A stretch of 64,000 nucleotides of DNA from Lentzea jiangxiensis (GTDB taxonomy: Bacteria; Actinomycetota; Actinomycetes; Mycobacteriales; Pseudonocardiaceae). Shown one piece after another: positions 35,747 through 44,655 of the stretch. The translations under genes and the position numbers were made by a program. The DNA lies in assembly GCF_900104175.1 (NCBI RefSeq), contig NZ_FNIX01000014.1, positions 124,001 to 188,000 of the forward strand. Reading direction: 5' to 3'. Position 1 is the first letter of the stretch, and each line of letters begins with the position of its first letter. The notes under the pieces were generated by a model. That model did no database searches. It was not told where the DNA came from and was given only the letters and a program-made list of their open reading frames with translations.

Positions 35747-36076
35747 TCAGGCCAGGACGTCCTGGAGGTCGTTCAGCAGCGCCGCCTTGGGCTTCGCGCC
35801 GACGATCTGCTTCACCGGACGGCCGCCCTGGAACAGGATCAGCGTCGGGACGGACATGATCTGGTAGTCGCGGGCGATCGACGGGTTGGCGTCGATGTCG
35901 ACCTTGGCGACGGTGAGCTTCTCGCCGTGCTCGGCCGCGATCTCCTCCAGCACCGGCGCGACCATCTTGCACGGGCCGCACCAGGTCGCCCAGAAGTCGA
36001 CCAGCACGGGCTTCTCACTGGTCAGCACGTCGTCCGCGAACGACTTGTCGGTCACCGTGACGGTGGCGCCTGCCAT
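35747..36076 (-). CDS. trxA: Thioredoxin
   Basis: A 109-residue protein disulfide reductase with the WCGPC active site (Cys33 and Cys36), the conserved VDFWATWCGPCKM segment and the cis-proline SVPTLILF. It is reduced by the thioredoxin reductase encoded directly upstream. Confidence 0.97.
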   Translation of the reverse strand: MAGATVTVTDKSFADDVLTSEKPVLVDFWATWCGPCKMVAPVLEEIAAEHGEKLTVAKVDIDANPSIARDYQIMSVPTLILFQGGRPVKQIVGAKPKAALLNDLQDVLA

Positions 36077-36110
36077 GTTGCTCTCCCTAAGAGGTCTCGC
36101 AGAAGGAACT

Positions 36111-37091
36111 TCAGTTGCTCTTGCCGTAGCCGCCGCCGACGGCCTCGGCGGCGATCTCGGCCTGCTCGGTGCCGTGCTCGGCGAGCCACCGCTCCGCGTC
36201 GATCGCCGCGGAGCAGCCGGAGCCCGCGGCGGTGATCGCCTGGCGGTATTCGTGGTCGACCAGGTCGCCGGCGGCGAACACGCCGTCCAGGTTCGTGTAG
36301 GAGGACTTGCCCTTGGTGAGGACGTAGCCCTCCTCGTCCAGGTCGACCTGGCCCTTCACCAGCGCCGAGCGCGGGTCGTGGCCGATCGCGAGGAAGAAAC
36401 CGGTGACGGGCAGCTCGGACTCGGCGCCGGTCTGGGTGTCCCTGACCTTGATGGACGACACGGTGCCGTCACCGAGGACGTCGGTGACCTGCGTGTTGAG
36501 CTGCCACTTGATCTTGTCGTTGGCGCGGGCGCGCTCCAGCATGACCTTCGAGGCGCGGAACTCCTCGCGGCGGTGGATGACCGTCACGGACTTGGCGAAG
36601 CGGGTGAGGAACGTGGCCTCCTCCATCGCCGTGTCGCCGCCGCCGACCACGGCGATGTCGTGGTCGCGGAAGAAGAAGCCGTCGCACGTCGCGCAGGCCG
36701 ACACGCCGCGGCCGAGCAGCTCCTGCTCACCGGGGATGTTCAGGTACCTGGCGGCGGCGCCCATCGCGAGGATGACGGCCTTGGCCTCGTAGGTGACGCC
36801 GTTGGCGACGACCTTCTTCACCGGGCCGGTCAGCTCGACGGACTCGACGTCCTCGGCGCGCAGCTCGGCGCCGAAGCGCATGGCCTGCTCGCGCATCTGC
36901 TCCATGAGCTCGGGGCCCATGATGCCGTCGCGGAAGCCGGGGTAGTTCTCGACCTCGGTGGTCGTCATGAGGGCGCCGCCGTACTGCGAACCCTCGAAGA
37001 CCAGGGGCTCCAGCTGCGCGCGTGCCGCGTAGACCGCCGCGGTGTAGCCCGCCGGTCCCGATCCAATGATGATCACGTTGCGCACGCTCAC
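36111..37091 (-). CDS. trxB: Thioredoxin reductase
   Basis: A FAD- and NADPH-dependent enzyme of 326 residues. The FAD motif is GSGPAGYTAAVYAARA (about 10-25). The redox-active CATC comprises Cys133 and Cys136. The NADP motif is VVGGGDTAMEEA, and the C-terminus has FAAGDLVDHEYRQAITAAGSG. It is cotranscribed with trxA, downstream of sigM-rsmA, as in mycobacteria where SigM and trx are linked. Confidence 0.97.
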   Translation of the reverse strand: MSVRNVIIIGSGPAGYTAAVYAARAQLEPLVFEGSQYGGALMTTTEVENYPGFRDGIMGPELMEQMREQAMRFGAELRAEDVESVELTGPVKKVVANGVTYEAKAVILAMGAAARYLNIPGEQELLGRGVSACATCDGFFFRDHDIAVVGGGDTAMEEATFLTRFAKSVTVIHRREEFRASKVMLERARANDKIKWQLNTQVTDVLGDGTVSSIKVRDTQTGAESELPVTGFFLAIGHDPRSALVKGQVDLDEEGYVLTKGKSSYTNLDGVFAAGDLVDHEYRQAITAAGSGCSAAIDAERWLAEHGTEQAEIAAEAVGGGYGKSN

Positions 37092-37168
37092 GGCTCTGCA
37101 ACTCCTCGATCTCGTCGTCTGACTGCCTCAACGGATCGTAGGTGCAGCTGATTCCGTGACTTGAGCGA

Positions 37169-37915
37169 CTACCTCGCCTTGATCGTGGTGTCGGCCAGAA
37201 CGCCCTGCGGCTTGTCCGGTCCGCAGGTGTCCGGGTCCAGCACGACCAGCCGGTACTGGCCGAGACCGGCCGGCAGGATCGCCATCACGGCGTCCCTGCC
37301 CTCCAGGTTGACCGGGCTGATGCCGAGCGGGTTGCCCGAGCTGGTGATGCCGCCGCCCTTCAGACAGCCGGCGAGGCGGTCCGAGGTCTCCAGCGGCCCG
37401 TAGTTCTGGGCCTTGAGCACCTCGCCCACCGCGGAACCCAGCTCGTCGCGCTTGAGCGCCAGAGGAGGGGCCTGAGCCGAGCCGGACGACGTCGCCGCCG
37501 GTGGCTGCGCGGTGTCGTTCGACTTCTGCTGGGCGCCCGGCGACATGGCCAGGACGATGCCGAACGCGGCCGCGGCGGCGACCAGCACACCGGCGCCACC
37601 CATCCCCAGCCTGCGGTTGCGGCGCTTGCGGGCGTCGTTCAGCGAGACCACCGGGGCGATGCCCGGACGGGCCTCGGCCGCCAGCGCGGCGTCGATCCGC
37701 GCGGCCACGTGGTCGGGCATCGGGATCGGGGGCAGCGCCTCCAGGTCCGCCAGCGTCGCGTCCAGCGCCTGCAGGATCTCCCGGGCCTCCGCGTCCGCCT
37801 CGACCCTCGGGCGCAGCTGTGCGGCGACCTCAGGGGGCAGCACGCCCGCGTGCAGGTCCGCGATGAGGTCGACAGACCACGGCGGACCCATCGGCACGCG
37901 CTCCATGCCGGTCAT
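37169..37915 (-). CDS. rsmA: RsmA-like membrane anti-sigma factor for SigM
   Basis: A 248-residue protein with a cytoplasmic N-terminal region (about 1-105; WSVDLIADLHAGVLPPEVAAQL). It has one membrane helix near 108-128 and an extracellular domain ending in TIKAR. It should bind SigM on the inner face and release it on an unknown signal. ATG 37915 overlaps the sigM stop (ATGA), which supports coupling. A GTG four codons earlier is an alternative. The sequence of the family is poorly conserved; the assignment rests on topology and position. Confidence 0.85.
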   Translation of the reverse strand: MTGMERVPMGPPWSVDLIADLHAGVLPPEVAAQLRPRVEADAEAREILQALDATLADLEALPPIPMPDHVAARIDAALAAEARPGIAPVVSLNDARKRRNRRLGMGGAGVLVAAAAAFGIVLAMSPGAQQKSNDTAQPPAATSSGSAQAPPLALKRDELGSAVGEVLKAQNYGPLETSDRLAGCLKGGGITSSGNPLGISPVNLEGRDAVMAILPAGLGQYRLVVLDPDTCGPDKPQGVLADTTIKAR

Positions 37916-38556
37916 CGACCCTCCCACTGACGTTGCTCTTGCACATTCACACCGTCAGCTGGGACGTTCGCATCTGCGATTCGGTTCCTGAGGTGCCCGA
38001 GAACTTTGGCGAGCTTGGCGCGCCCTCGCGCGCACCGGCTCTTGACCGTGCCTTCCGCGATGCCCAGCAGCCGCGCCGTCTCGGCGACGGAATAGCCCTC
38101 GACGTCGACGAGCACGATGGGCGCCCGCTGCTCCTCCGGCAGCTCCATCAGCGCCTGCTGCACCATGAGGCTGGTCTCGCGGTCGCTCATCGCGTCACGG
38201 GGAGCGACGGGCTCGCCGGGGCCGGCCTCGGGCAGCGGCACTGTCGGTCTTGTTTGCCGGCGTCTCATCCGGTCGAGGCACGCGTTCACCACGATCCGGT
38301 GAAGCCAGGTGGTGACCTGTGACTCGGCGCGGAACGACGCCGCCGCCCGGAAGGCCGAGATGAACGCCTCCTGCAGCGCGTCCGCGGCCTCCTCGGGATC
38401 GCGCAGCGTGCGCAGCGCCACCGCCCACATCCGGTCGCGGTGCCGTTTGACCAGCTCCGAGAACGCGTAGGGGTCACCTGCGGCGTGGGCCGAGATGAGA
38501 TCGGCGTCCGAGCTGGCTGCGGCGGTCACGGGGAGGACTTTAGCGGCGGTGATCAC
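37912..38556 (-). CDS. sigM: SigM, ECF RNA polymerase sigma factor
   Basis: A 214-residue ECF sigma. Region 2 has DPYAFSELVKRHRDRMW and DALQEAFISAFRA. Region 4 has PEEQRAPIVLVDVEGYSV and the HTH EGTVKSRCARGRAKL. The order murJ-pseudokinase-sigM-rsmA-trxB matches the mycobacterial SigM locus. Downstream rsmA probably holds it inactive. Confidence 0.94.
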   Translation of the reverse strand: MITAAKVLPVTAAASSDADLISAHAAGDPYAFSELVKRHRDRMWAVALRTLRDPEEAADALQEAFISAFRAAASFRAESQVTTWLHRIVVNACLDRMRRRQTRPTVPLPEAGPGEPVAPRDAMSDRETSLMVQQALMELPEEQRAPIVLVDVEGYSVAETARLLGIAEGTVKSRCARGRAKLAKVLGHLRNRIADANVPADGVNVQEQRQWEGR

Positions 38557-38596
38557 AGATCACCCGGACAGGTCTGCTCAAAGCGCCTGCGTAGTC

Positions 38597-40114
38597 CTAC
38601 TGGGCTCGCGTGTAGAGGACCTCGCGGATCTCGGACTGGTTCTTGCCGCCGCCGGAGCTCGTCAGCTGCGTGATCCAGACCAGGACGTGCCCGGTCGGCT
38701 CGTGCTCGTTCAGCTGGATCTGCGTCTGCCCGTCGGACAGGTCCGCCACGCCGATGACCTTGGTCTCCTCGAGCGGTGAGTCCAGCGCGGACGCCACCCG
38801 GATCTCGACCTTCGTGCCCTTGCTGGGTGAGGTGATCGTGATCGAGGCCAGCTTGACCGGCTCGGCGAACGACGCCATCAGCCCGATGCCCGGCTTCAAC
38901 GTCGGGAAGGGCTGGAAGTAGTTGTCGGTCCGCCAGAACGTGCTCGCATTGCTGTCGACGGCCCTGCTCGCCTGGTTCGCGTTGTCCGCCTGGTTCGTGA
39001 CGTCGTAGACGCCGATCTGGCCGGGCTGGACCGGTCCGGCGGGCGCCGGCACGGGCGCGGACTGGCCGTTCGACCCCGGCTGGTTGATCACCACGGTCGG
39101 GCCGCCGCCCTTGGAGGGCTCGTCGCTGAAGAACCCGACGATCTGCACGCTCAGCCACACGATCACGGTGAGCGTGGCGAGGGCGAGCACGCCGACGCTG
39201 ATCCACAGCTTCTTCTTCTGCTGCTTGTCCTGCCTCGGCCGCTGTGTCGTCCACACGACCTTGTCGTCGTCATCGCGTGCCGACGACACGGGCGGGATGA
39301 GCGCCGTCTGGGCCTCCTCGGTCGCGATCTGGTCGAGGACCTGGAGGATCGCCGCGGACGTGCGGATGCCGCCGACCGACGTGTCCTCCAGCGACCGCAC
39401 CGCCACGGACGACAGGTCGTGCGGCAGGTACGGGTGCAGCGCGTTCGGCGCGACCACGGAGCCGTCCGGCCCGGTCGGGGCCACCGGCACGCCCTGGGGG
39501 CCGCCCGGCAGCGCCCACCGGCCGGTGAGCAGCAGGTACAGGATCGCGCCGAGGCCCTTGACGTCGTCGCGCGCGATCGCGTCCGGCCGCGGACCGGGGA
39601 ACGCGAGGCGCAGGCGGCCGTCCGAGGTGACCCGGATGCGCTGCGGGTGGTCGGCGCCCAGCACGAGGCCGGCGTGGTGCGCGCCCTCGATGGCGGCGCC
39701 CAGAGGTTCGAGCAGGCGGGTCGCGGCACCCGCCGGCAGCGGGCCCTCCGCGATGAGGTCCACCAGGTCGGTGCCCTGGGTCCACTCGGCGACGACCATG
39801 CCGAGGATGCCCTCGTCCGGGCGGATGCCGGTGCCGGGCGTCAGCACGTCGATCACCCTGGACACACCGGGGTGCGTGAACGACGACGCGTGCATCGCCC
39901 GCTCGACCGTCCGGCGGGCTCGGGCCGCGGCCTCGTTGTTCGCCAGGTCGCCCAGCAGGACGGTCAGTGCCACGTCCCGGTTGAGCTGACCGTCCCTGGC
40001 ACGCCACAGCTCCGCGTTGGACCGGGCGTCTGCTCCCGATTTCGCGAGCAGCCGGTAGCGGCCGTTGCCGATGACACCGCCGGGGACCAGGGCGGCGTGG
40101 ACTCCGCTACTCAC
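38597..40114 (-). CDS. MurJ-associated pseudokinase with extracytoplasmic discoidin-like domain
   Basis: A 505-residue protein. Residues 18-270 have a kinase fold (GRYRLLAKSG), but the VAIK lysine is replaced (VALTVL), HRD is gone (LVLGADHP) and DFG is absent, so it should not be catalytic. A membrane helix lies near 305-325. The extracytoplasmic part (about 355-505) looks like a galactose-binding/discoidin fold (NASTFWRTDNYF). In M. tuberculosis the corresponding domains are fused to MurJ (MviN) and, when phosphorylated by PknB, bind FhaA. Here they are a separate gene 37 bases behind murJ. Confidence 0.88.
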   Translation of the reverse strand: MSSGVHAALVPGGVIGNGRYRLLAKSGADARSNAELWRARDGQLNRDVALTVLLGDLANNEAAARARRTVERAMHASSFTHPGVSRVIDVLTPGTGIRPDEGILGMVVAEWTQGTDLVDLIAEGPLPAGAATRLLEPLGAAIEGAHHAGLVLGADHPQRIRVTSDGRLRLAFPGPRPDAIARDDVKGLGAILYLLLTGRWALPGGPQGVPVAPTGPDGSVVAPNALHPYLPHDLSSVAVRSLEDTSVGGIRTSAAILQVLDQIATEEAQTALIPPVSSARDDDDKVVWTTQRPRQDKQQKKKLWISVGVLALATLTVIVWLSVQIVGFFSDEPSKGGGPTVVINQPGSNGQSAPVPAPAGPVQPGQIGVYDVTNQADNANQASRAVDSNASTFWRTDNYFQPFPTLKPGIGLMASFAEPVKLASITITSPSKGTKVEIRVASALDSPLEETKVIGVADLSDGQTQIQLNEHEPTGHVLVWITQLTSSGGGKNQSEIREVLYTRAQ

Positions 40115-40151
40115 GGAGACCAGGTTACGGGAAGGTGGTCACGGCCTGGAG

Positions 40152-41801
40152 TCATCGGCGCCGCACCAAACGGTTGATCTTGGCGATCGCCGGTTGCATC
40201 TCGGGCACCCGGAACGCCGCCAGCAGGCCGTACGAGAGCGGCAGGCCGACCAGCGTCACCAGGACGACCTCGACCCAGCTCGACGCGATCACGCTCGAGA
40301 AGCCGACCAGGTCCTGCACCAGCCAGTTCAACCCCTTCGCGACACCGAAGGCGAGCGAGGAGGCCACGACGGTCAGGCAGAGGGTCCAGATCGTGAAGCC
40401 GGTGCGCAGCCGGCCGAGGCGGACCCGCAGCCACACCTGGCCGACGACGGCGCCGAAGACGAAGCTCAGCGACATGGCGAGCGACACACCGACGGCGAGC
40501 TGCTCGGCGTCGCCGGGCGCGGCCACCTCGCGGAAGAGGAACAGCAGCCCGATGCGCACCGCGACGATCAACGCCTGGATGACCGTCGGCGTACGGGCGT
40601 CCTTCATCGCGTAGAAGACCCGCAGCTGCAGCAGCGTGATCGCGTACGGCACCAGGCCGAACGCCGAGAGCGCGAGCGCGAGACCGATCCTCGTGCCACC
40701 GGTGACGCCCGAGGCGCCCAGTGCGAAGACGGCGAGACCGATCGCCAGGCCGGAGGCCGTCATCAGCGCGCTGAACGGCATCAGCAGGATCGCCGACATG
40801 CGGTTGCCGAACAGCAGGTCGCGGACGATCGACTCGTTGTCGTCGTGCGCGGCCGCCCGGCTCATCTTCGGCATCAGCGCCGTCAGCAGCGAGACGCCGA
40901 GGACGCCGTAGGGCACCTGCGCGATCAGCCACTGGTAGTTGAACGCGGTCAGCGTGCCGGAGGCGCTGGTCGCGACCTTCGTCAGCACGGTCATGCTGGC
41001 CAGGCCGAGGCCGACGTAGAGCAGCACCCAGAACGCCAGGCTGCCGAACTCCGAGAGGCGCGAGTCCCAGCCGAACCGCCACCTGAACTTGAAACCGGTC
41101 TTCTTCAGGGCCGGGAACAGCACCGACGCCTGCACCAGCACGCCGAGCGCGGTGCCGAGACCGAGCACCAGCAGGTGCGTGTCGGTCATCCGGACCGGGT
41201 TGAGCGTGAGCTCCCCCGGCAGCATCGCGTAGACGCCCAGCACCACGATCACGACGATGTTGTTGAGCACCGGCGCCCAGGTCGGGATGCCGAACACGTG
41301 CCGTGCGTTCAGCACGGCGCTGAGCAGCGCCGTCAGGCCGTAGAAGACGATGCCCGGCAGGACCAGGTAGGCGAACGCCGTGACGAGCTCGGGGTTCGCG
41401 TTCTCCGAGTCGGAGATGTAGATCTTCGTGAGCAGGGGCGCGCAGGCCATGGCCACGACCGTGCCGATGCCGAGGATCAGCGTGCCCATCGAGATGAGCC
41501 ACTGGGCGTAGGACTCGCCGCCGTCGCCGTCCTCCTTCTCGGCGCGGACCAGCAGCGGGATCGCCACGCTGGTCAGCACGCCGCCGAGGAGCAGCTCGTT
41601 GATCATGGTCGGCAGCGTCGACGCCGCCTGGTACGAGTCGCCGAGCGTCTCGGCGCCGATCACCGCGATCAGCAGCACCTTCGACAGCAGGCCGGTGGCT
41701 CGGCTGACGATCGTCGCGATCGCCATCGAGCCGCTGGCCCTGGCGACCGACGGTGCCTGCTTGTGCTGCTCTGGTTCGGTGGTCGTGGCTGTCTCGCTCA
41801 C
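40152..41801 (-). CDS. murJ: MurJ/MviN lipid II flippase
   Basis: A multi-helix MOP-family transporter of 549 residues that moves lipid II across the membrane. About 14 helices are visible. It carries SMAIATIVSRATGLLSKV at the start, and the conserved LPTMINELLLGGVLTS and ALFPALKKTGF-like segments. The GTG at 41801 overlaps the stop of the upstream DUF6049-like gene. The reading frame continues far upstream in that gene, but the extension is unconserved and is rejected. It ends in basic residues without the pseudokinase domain fused in M. tuberculosis. Confidence 0.93.
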   Translation of the reverse strand: MSETATTTEPEQHKQAPSVARASGSMAIATIVSRATGLLSKVLLIAVIGAETLGDSYQAASTLPTMINELLLGGVLTSVAIPLLVRAEKEDGDGGESYAQWLISMGTLILGIGTVVAMACAPLLTKIYISDSENANPELVTAFAYLVLPGIVFYGLTALLSAVLNARHVFGIPTWAPVLNNIVVIVVLGVYAMLPGELTLNPVRMTDTHLLVLGLGTALGVLVQASVLFPALKKTGFKFRWRFGWDSRLSEFGSLAFWVLLYVGLGLASMTVLTKVATSASGTLTAFNYQWLIAQVPYGVLGVSLLTALMPKMSRAAAHDDNESIVRDLLFGNRMSAILLMPFSALMTASGLAIGLAVFALGASGVTGGTRIGLALALSAFGLVPYAITLLQLRVFYAMKDARTPTVIQALIVAVRIGLLFLFREVAAPGDAEQLAVGVSLAMSLSFVFGAVVGQVWLRVRLGRLRTGFTIWTLCLTVVASSLAFGVAKGLNWLVQDLVGFSSVIASSWVEVVLVTLVGLPLSYGLLAAFRVPEMQPAIAKINRLVRRR

Positions 41802-44098
41802 GCGCTCGACTTCTCCGGTGTGACGTTCTCGATGGACGGTGCCTCGCCGTTCTCGCCGTTGCGAGCACGGACCCGCTTGTAGATGCGCCGTCCCGAGAGC
41901 AGGACGAGCGCGATCCCGGCGATCACGGTGACGATCACAGTGATGGTGCCGTAGGCGGACGACGACACCTCCAGCTTGACAGTGTCCCCCAGCGGGACGC
42001 CCTCCGGAGTGGTCAGCCGGACGGTGACCGGGAAACGGCCGGAGCGCAGCACCTCGACCGGGACACGCACGACGCGCTCGCCGCGGGCGGGGAGCACCTG
42101 GTCGGCGAGGTCGAGCTTGCGGATGCCGGGGGTGTCGGCGAGGTTGATCCGCACGGTCACGCGCACGTCGAGCTTGTTGGTGATGGTGACCGGGATCGGG
42201 CTGTCGCCGGAGCCGAGCAGGATCGGGCTGTTGGGCTGCGTCACGCCGACCATGCCGGTCAGCGCGTCGATCTCGCCCTGGCTGATGACGGCCGCGGACC
42301 GCGCGCCCTCCTCGTTCTGCCGCCAGGCACCGGACATCACGCGCAGCAGGCCGAGCCACAGCGGACCGGACAGGTCCGCCGGTGACGCGTGGGCGCTGTC
42401 CTCCTGCTGCATGGCCGCGACCAGGCCGTTGAGCTCCACGCCCTGGTTCGCCACGGAGTTCGTGATGACCGGCGAGATCTCCCGCGCACCGGCCTCCGCC
42501 GGGTACGCGACCTTGGCGGTGGTCACCGACGGCGTGGCCGCGGTGAGCTGCTCGAGCCCGGTCTGGGTCGCGTAGCCACCGGCCAGCAGCTTCTGCGCGG
42601 CGGCCAGGAACTCGGTCATCTCCGGCAGCGGCGCGTGCCAGCGGCGCGGCGGCGCGACCAGGACGTTGCGGCCGTCGCCCTGCCACCCCGCGCGGAACAC
42701 CAGGACGGCGAGCGCGTTCTGCACCGACACCGGCTGGCTCTCGACCGGCGCGGCGACGCCGGACAGCGTGCGCGGCCGGGAGTCGCTGCCCTGCAGGGCG
42801 TCCGAGACCATCGAGTCGATCTTCACCGCGGTCACCGGGTTCTTGCCGCCGATGCCGACGGGGGCCGTTCCGGGCGCGTCCGCGAGACCGGTCGGGTCGA
42901 GCAGCAGCGACTTCACGCCCGTGCCGGGCCTGTCCGGCACGGGCGTGACCAGCTCGTCGAACGTCGACTGGTCCAGCACGCCGTCCTCGGGCCACACCAG
43001 GTTCGGCAGCGGCCGCACGGACAGGACGTCCTGGATGAGCTTGGGGCCGTCGCTCACCGCGAGCGTGCGCATCGTGCTGAGCTTCGCCCTGTTGAGCGCC
43101 ACGAGGTCGGCGTCGGCGTACGGCAGGGCCATGACGCAGCGGCCGGTGACGGCGAGCTTGAGCCGGTCGAGCCACAGCTTGGCCTCGACCCTGCCCTTGC
43201 CCTCGGCGCCGCCGCGCACCGTGTACCCGGTGCTCATCGCCTGGACGGTGCGCAGCAGGTCCGGGTCGATGGCCACGCACATCGCGGTGCTCATCGACGC
43301 GATGGCCTGCTCGTAGGCCTGCAGCAGGCCGTACAGCCGGCCGTTGACCGAGAGCGACGCGGCGAGCTCGTCGTCGACCAGCTCGGACCGGCCCTCACCG
43401 CCGAGCCGGACCAGCCGGGGGCGGTCCGCGATCGGCCACAGGACCGTGAGCTGGGCTCCGGCGCCCGGCTTGCCCTTGGTCTCGCCACCGGGCACCCCGA
43501 GCACGGGCAGCAGCGTGGACAGCGCCGCGAGCCGCGCCTGGCCGCCGTAGTCCGGCCTGCCGTTGACGTTCGCGAGGATCGGGTAGATGCCCGGCCGCTC
43601 GACCTCGAGCGACGTCGGCTCCGTGCCCCGCAGCGGCACCTCGAGCGTGAAGTCCTTCTGCTGACCGGACTCGAGCTCGGAGGCGACCTGGGTGAACCTG
43701 GGCTGCACCGCCTCGGCGGCCGCCGGCTCCCGCAACGCCTTGCGCAGGTCGTCCTCGGCCTCGAGCGGCTCGCCGCGCTCCAGGCGCAGCACGATGTCGG
43801 AGACCTTGCGGTCGCCGACGTTGACGATCCTGCCGGTGATCTTGACGGTGGCCGGGGAGTCGCCGGTGACGAACCGGGGCGTGAGCTGGTCGATGTCGAG
43901 CCGCAGGAACTGCGGCTGCGGCTGGCCGGGCTGGGCGGAGAGCGACCTGGTCGCCCACACCTGGGTGGCGGGCTCCGGCATGAACGGCAGCGCGTCGATC
44001 CCGTCCGGTTGCGACTGCTCGACGGCGCCCGCGGGCGGCGCTGTGATCACCAGGAAGGCGGCGACAGCGGCTGTGCAGACGAACTTCTTCAGGCTCAC
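41798..44098 (-). CDS. DUF6049-like exported membrane protein upstream of murJ
   Basis: A 766-residue protein with a signal peptide (VSLKKFVCTAAVAAFLVIT...PAGA) and a large extracytoplasmic region (about 28-700). One C-terminal membrane helix (about 715-737) and a short basic tail follow. It matches the family at this place in mycobacteria (Rv3909), of unknown function. It is coupled to both the NUDIX gene (GTGA overlap) and murJ. The position suggests a role in lipid II export or envelope assembly, which is inference. Confidence 0.85.
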   Translation of the reverse strand: MSLKKFVCTAAVAAFLVITAPPAGAVEQSQPDGIDALPFMPEPATQVWATRSLSAQPGQPQPQFLRLDIDQLTPRFVTGDSPATVKITGRIVNVGDRKVSDIVLRLERGEPLEAEDDLRKALREPAAAEAVQPRFTQVASELESGQQKDFTLEVPLRGTEPTSLEVERPGIYPILANVNGRPDYGGQARLAALSTLLPVLGVPGGETKGKPGAGAQLTVLWPIADRPRLVRLGGEGRSELVDDELAASLSVNGRLYGLLQAYEQAIASMSTAMCVAIDPDLLRTVQAMSTGYTVRGGAEGKGRVEAKLWLDRLKLAVTGRCVMALPYADADLVALNRAKLSTMRTLAVSDGPKLIQDVLSVRPLPNLVWPEDGVLDQSTFDELVTPVPDRPGTGVKSLLLDPTGLADAPGTAPVGIGGKNPVTAVKIDSMVSDALQGSDSRPRTLSGVAAPVESQPVSVQNALAVLVFRAGWQGDGRNVLVAPPRRWHAPLPEMTEFLAAAQKLLAGGYATQTGLEQLTAATPSVTTAKVAYPAEAGAREISPVITNSVANQGVELNGLVAAMQQEDSAHASPADLSGPLWLGLLRVMSGAWRQNEEGARSAAVISQGEIDALTGMVGVTQPNSPILLGSGDSPIPVTITNKLDVRVTVRINLADTPGIRKLDLADQVLPARGERVVRVPVEVLRSGRFPVTVRLTTPEGVPLGDTVKLEVSSSAYGTITVIVTVIAGIALVLLSGRRIYKRVRARNGENGEAPSIENVTPEKSSA

Positions 44099-44613
44099 GC
44101 CGACTCCGCCCCGTTCCGGCAGCGGTCGGAGAGCAGTTCGGCGGCTCGGCGGACCAGGCGGCGCTCGTCGGCATACGCGAGTCGCTCGTCCAGTTCGCCG
44201 AGTGGCACCCACGCCACCTCGGTGACCTCCACGTCTTCGTCGGAAAGCTCTCCCCCCGTCGCTTCGAGGAGGAAGTGGTGAACCGTCTTGTGCACCCGGC
44301 GGTCGTCCGCGACGAACCAGTAGTCGATCGACCCCAGCGGGCGCAGCACCCTGCTATGAATACCGGTCTCCTCGGCGACCTCGCGCACCGCGGTCTGCTC
44401 CGCGGTCTCGCCGGCCTCGACGTGACCCTTGGGCAAAGACCACAGCAACCGGCCCCGCCGGTCAAGTCTGCCGATCACCGCGGCCCGCTGCTCGCCGTCG
44501 AGCACCAGGCCACCCGCCGACGTCTCGTCGACCGTCCTGAGCCGCCTGCCCCGTCGCCTCTTCCGGCGCCCCGGCTGGGGGCTTCCTCCGGAACGCGCTG
44601 CTGACGAGGGCAT
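44095..44613 (-). CDS. NUDIX hydrolase (MutT4-like)
   Basis: A 172-residue protein with a basic N-terminus (GRRKRRRGRRLRTVDETSAGG). Its Nudix box (about residues 63-85) has the pattern GHVEAGETAEQTAVREVAEE followed by TG. The substrate is unknown; the mycobacterial neighbour is annotated MutT4. ATG 44613 is seven bases behind a TACGAT -10 element on the minus strand, so the transcript is probably leaderless. It leads the DUF6049-murJ-pseudokinase operon. Confidence 0.9.
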   Translation of the reverse strand: MPSSAARSGGSPQPGRRKRRRGRRLRTVDETSAGGLVLDGEQRAAVIGRLDRRGRLLWSLPKGHVEAGETAEQTAVREVAEETGIHSRVLRPLGSIDYWFVADDRRVHKTVHHFLLEATGGELSDEDVEVTEVAWVPLGELDERLAYADERRLVRRAAELLSDRCRNGAESA

Positions 44614-44655
44614 ACGGCCGATCGTACTTACGAACCTTGAGTACGCTGGTTTCCC
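44614..44655. promoter_or_regulatory. 42-base divergent region with two leaderless promoters
   Basis: On the minus strand TACGAT (44626-44621) lies seven bases before the NUDIX ATG. On the plus strand TACGCT (44642-44647) lies eight bases before the GTG of the polymerase gene. Neither gene has a Shine-Dalgarno sequence. The two -10 elements are 15 bases apart. Confidence 0.65.

Noticed and set aside
41802..43280. N-terminal extension of murJ through the DUF6049-like gene
   Set aside because: The extension is out of frame with a conserved gene, Arg/Gly-rich and unlike MurJ. GTG 41801 gives a normal N-terminus and a coupled start.
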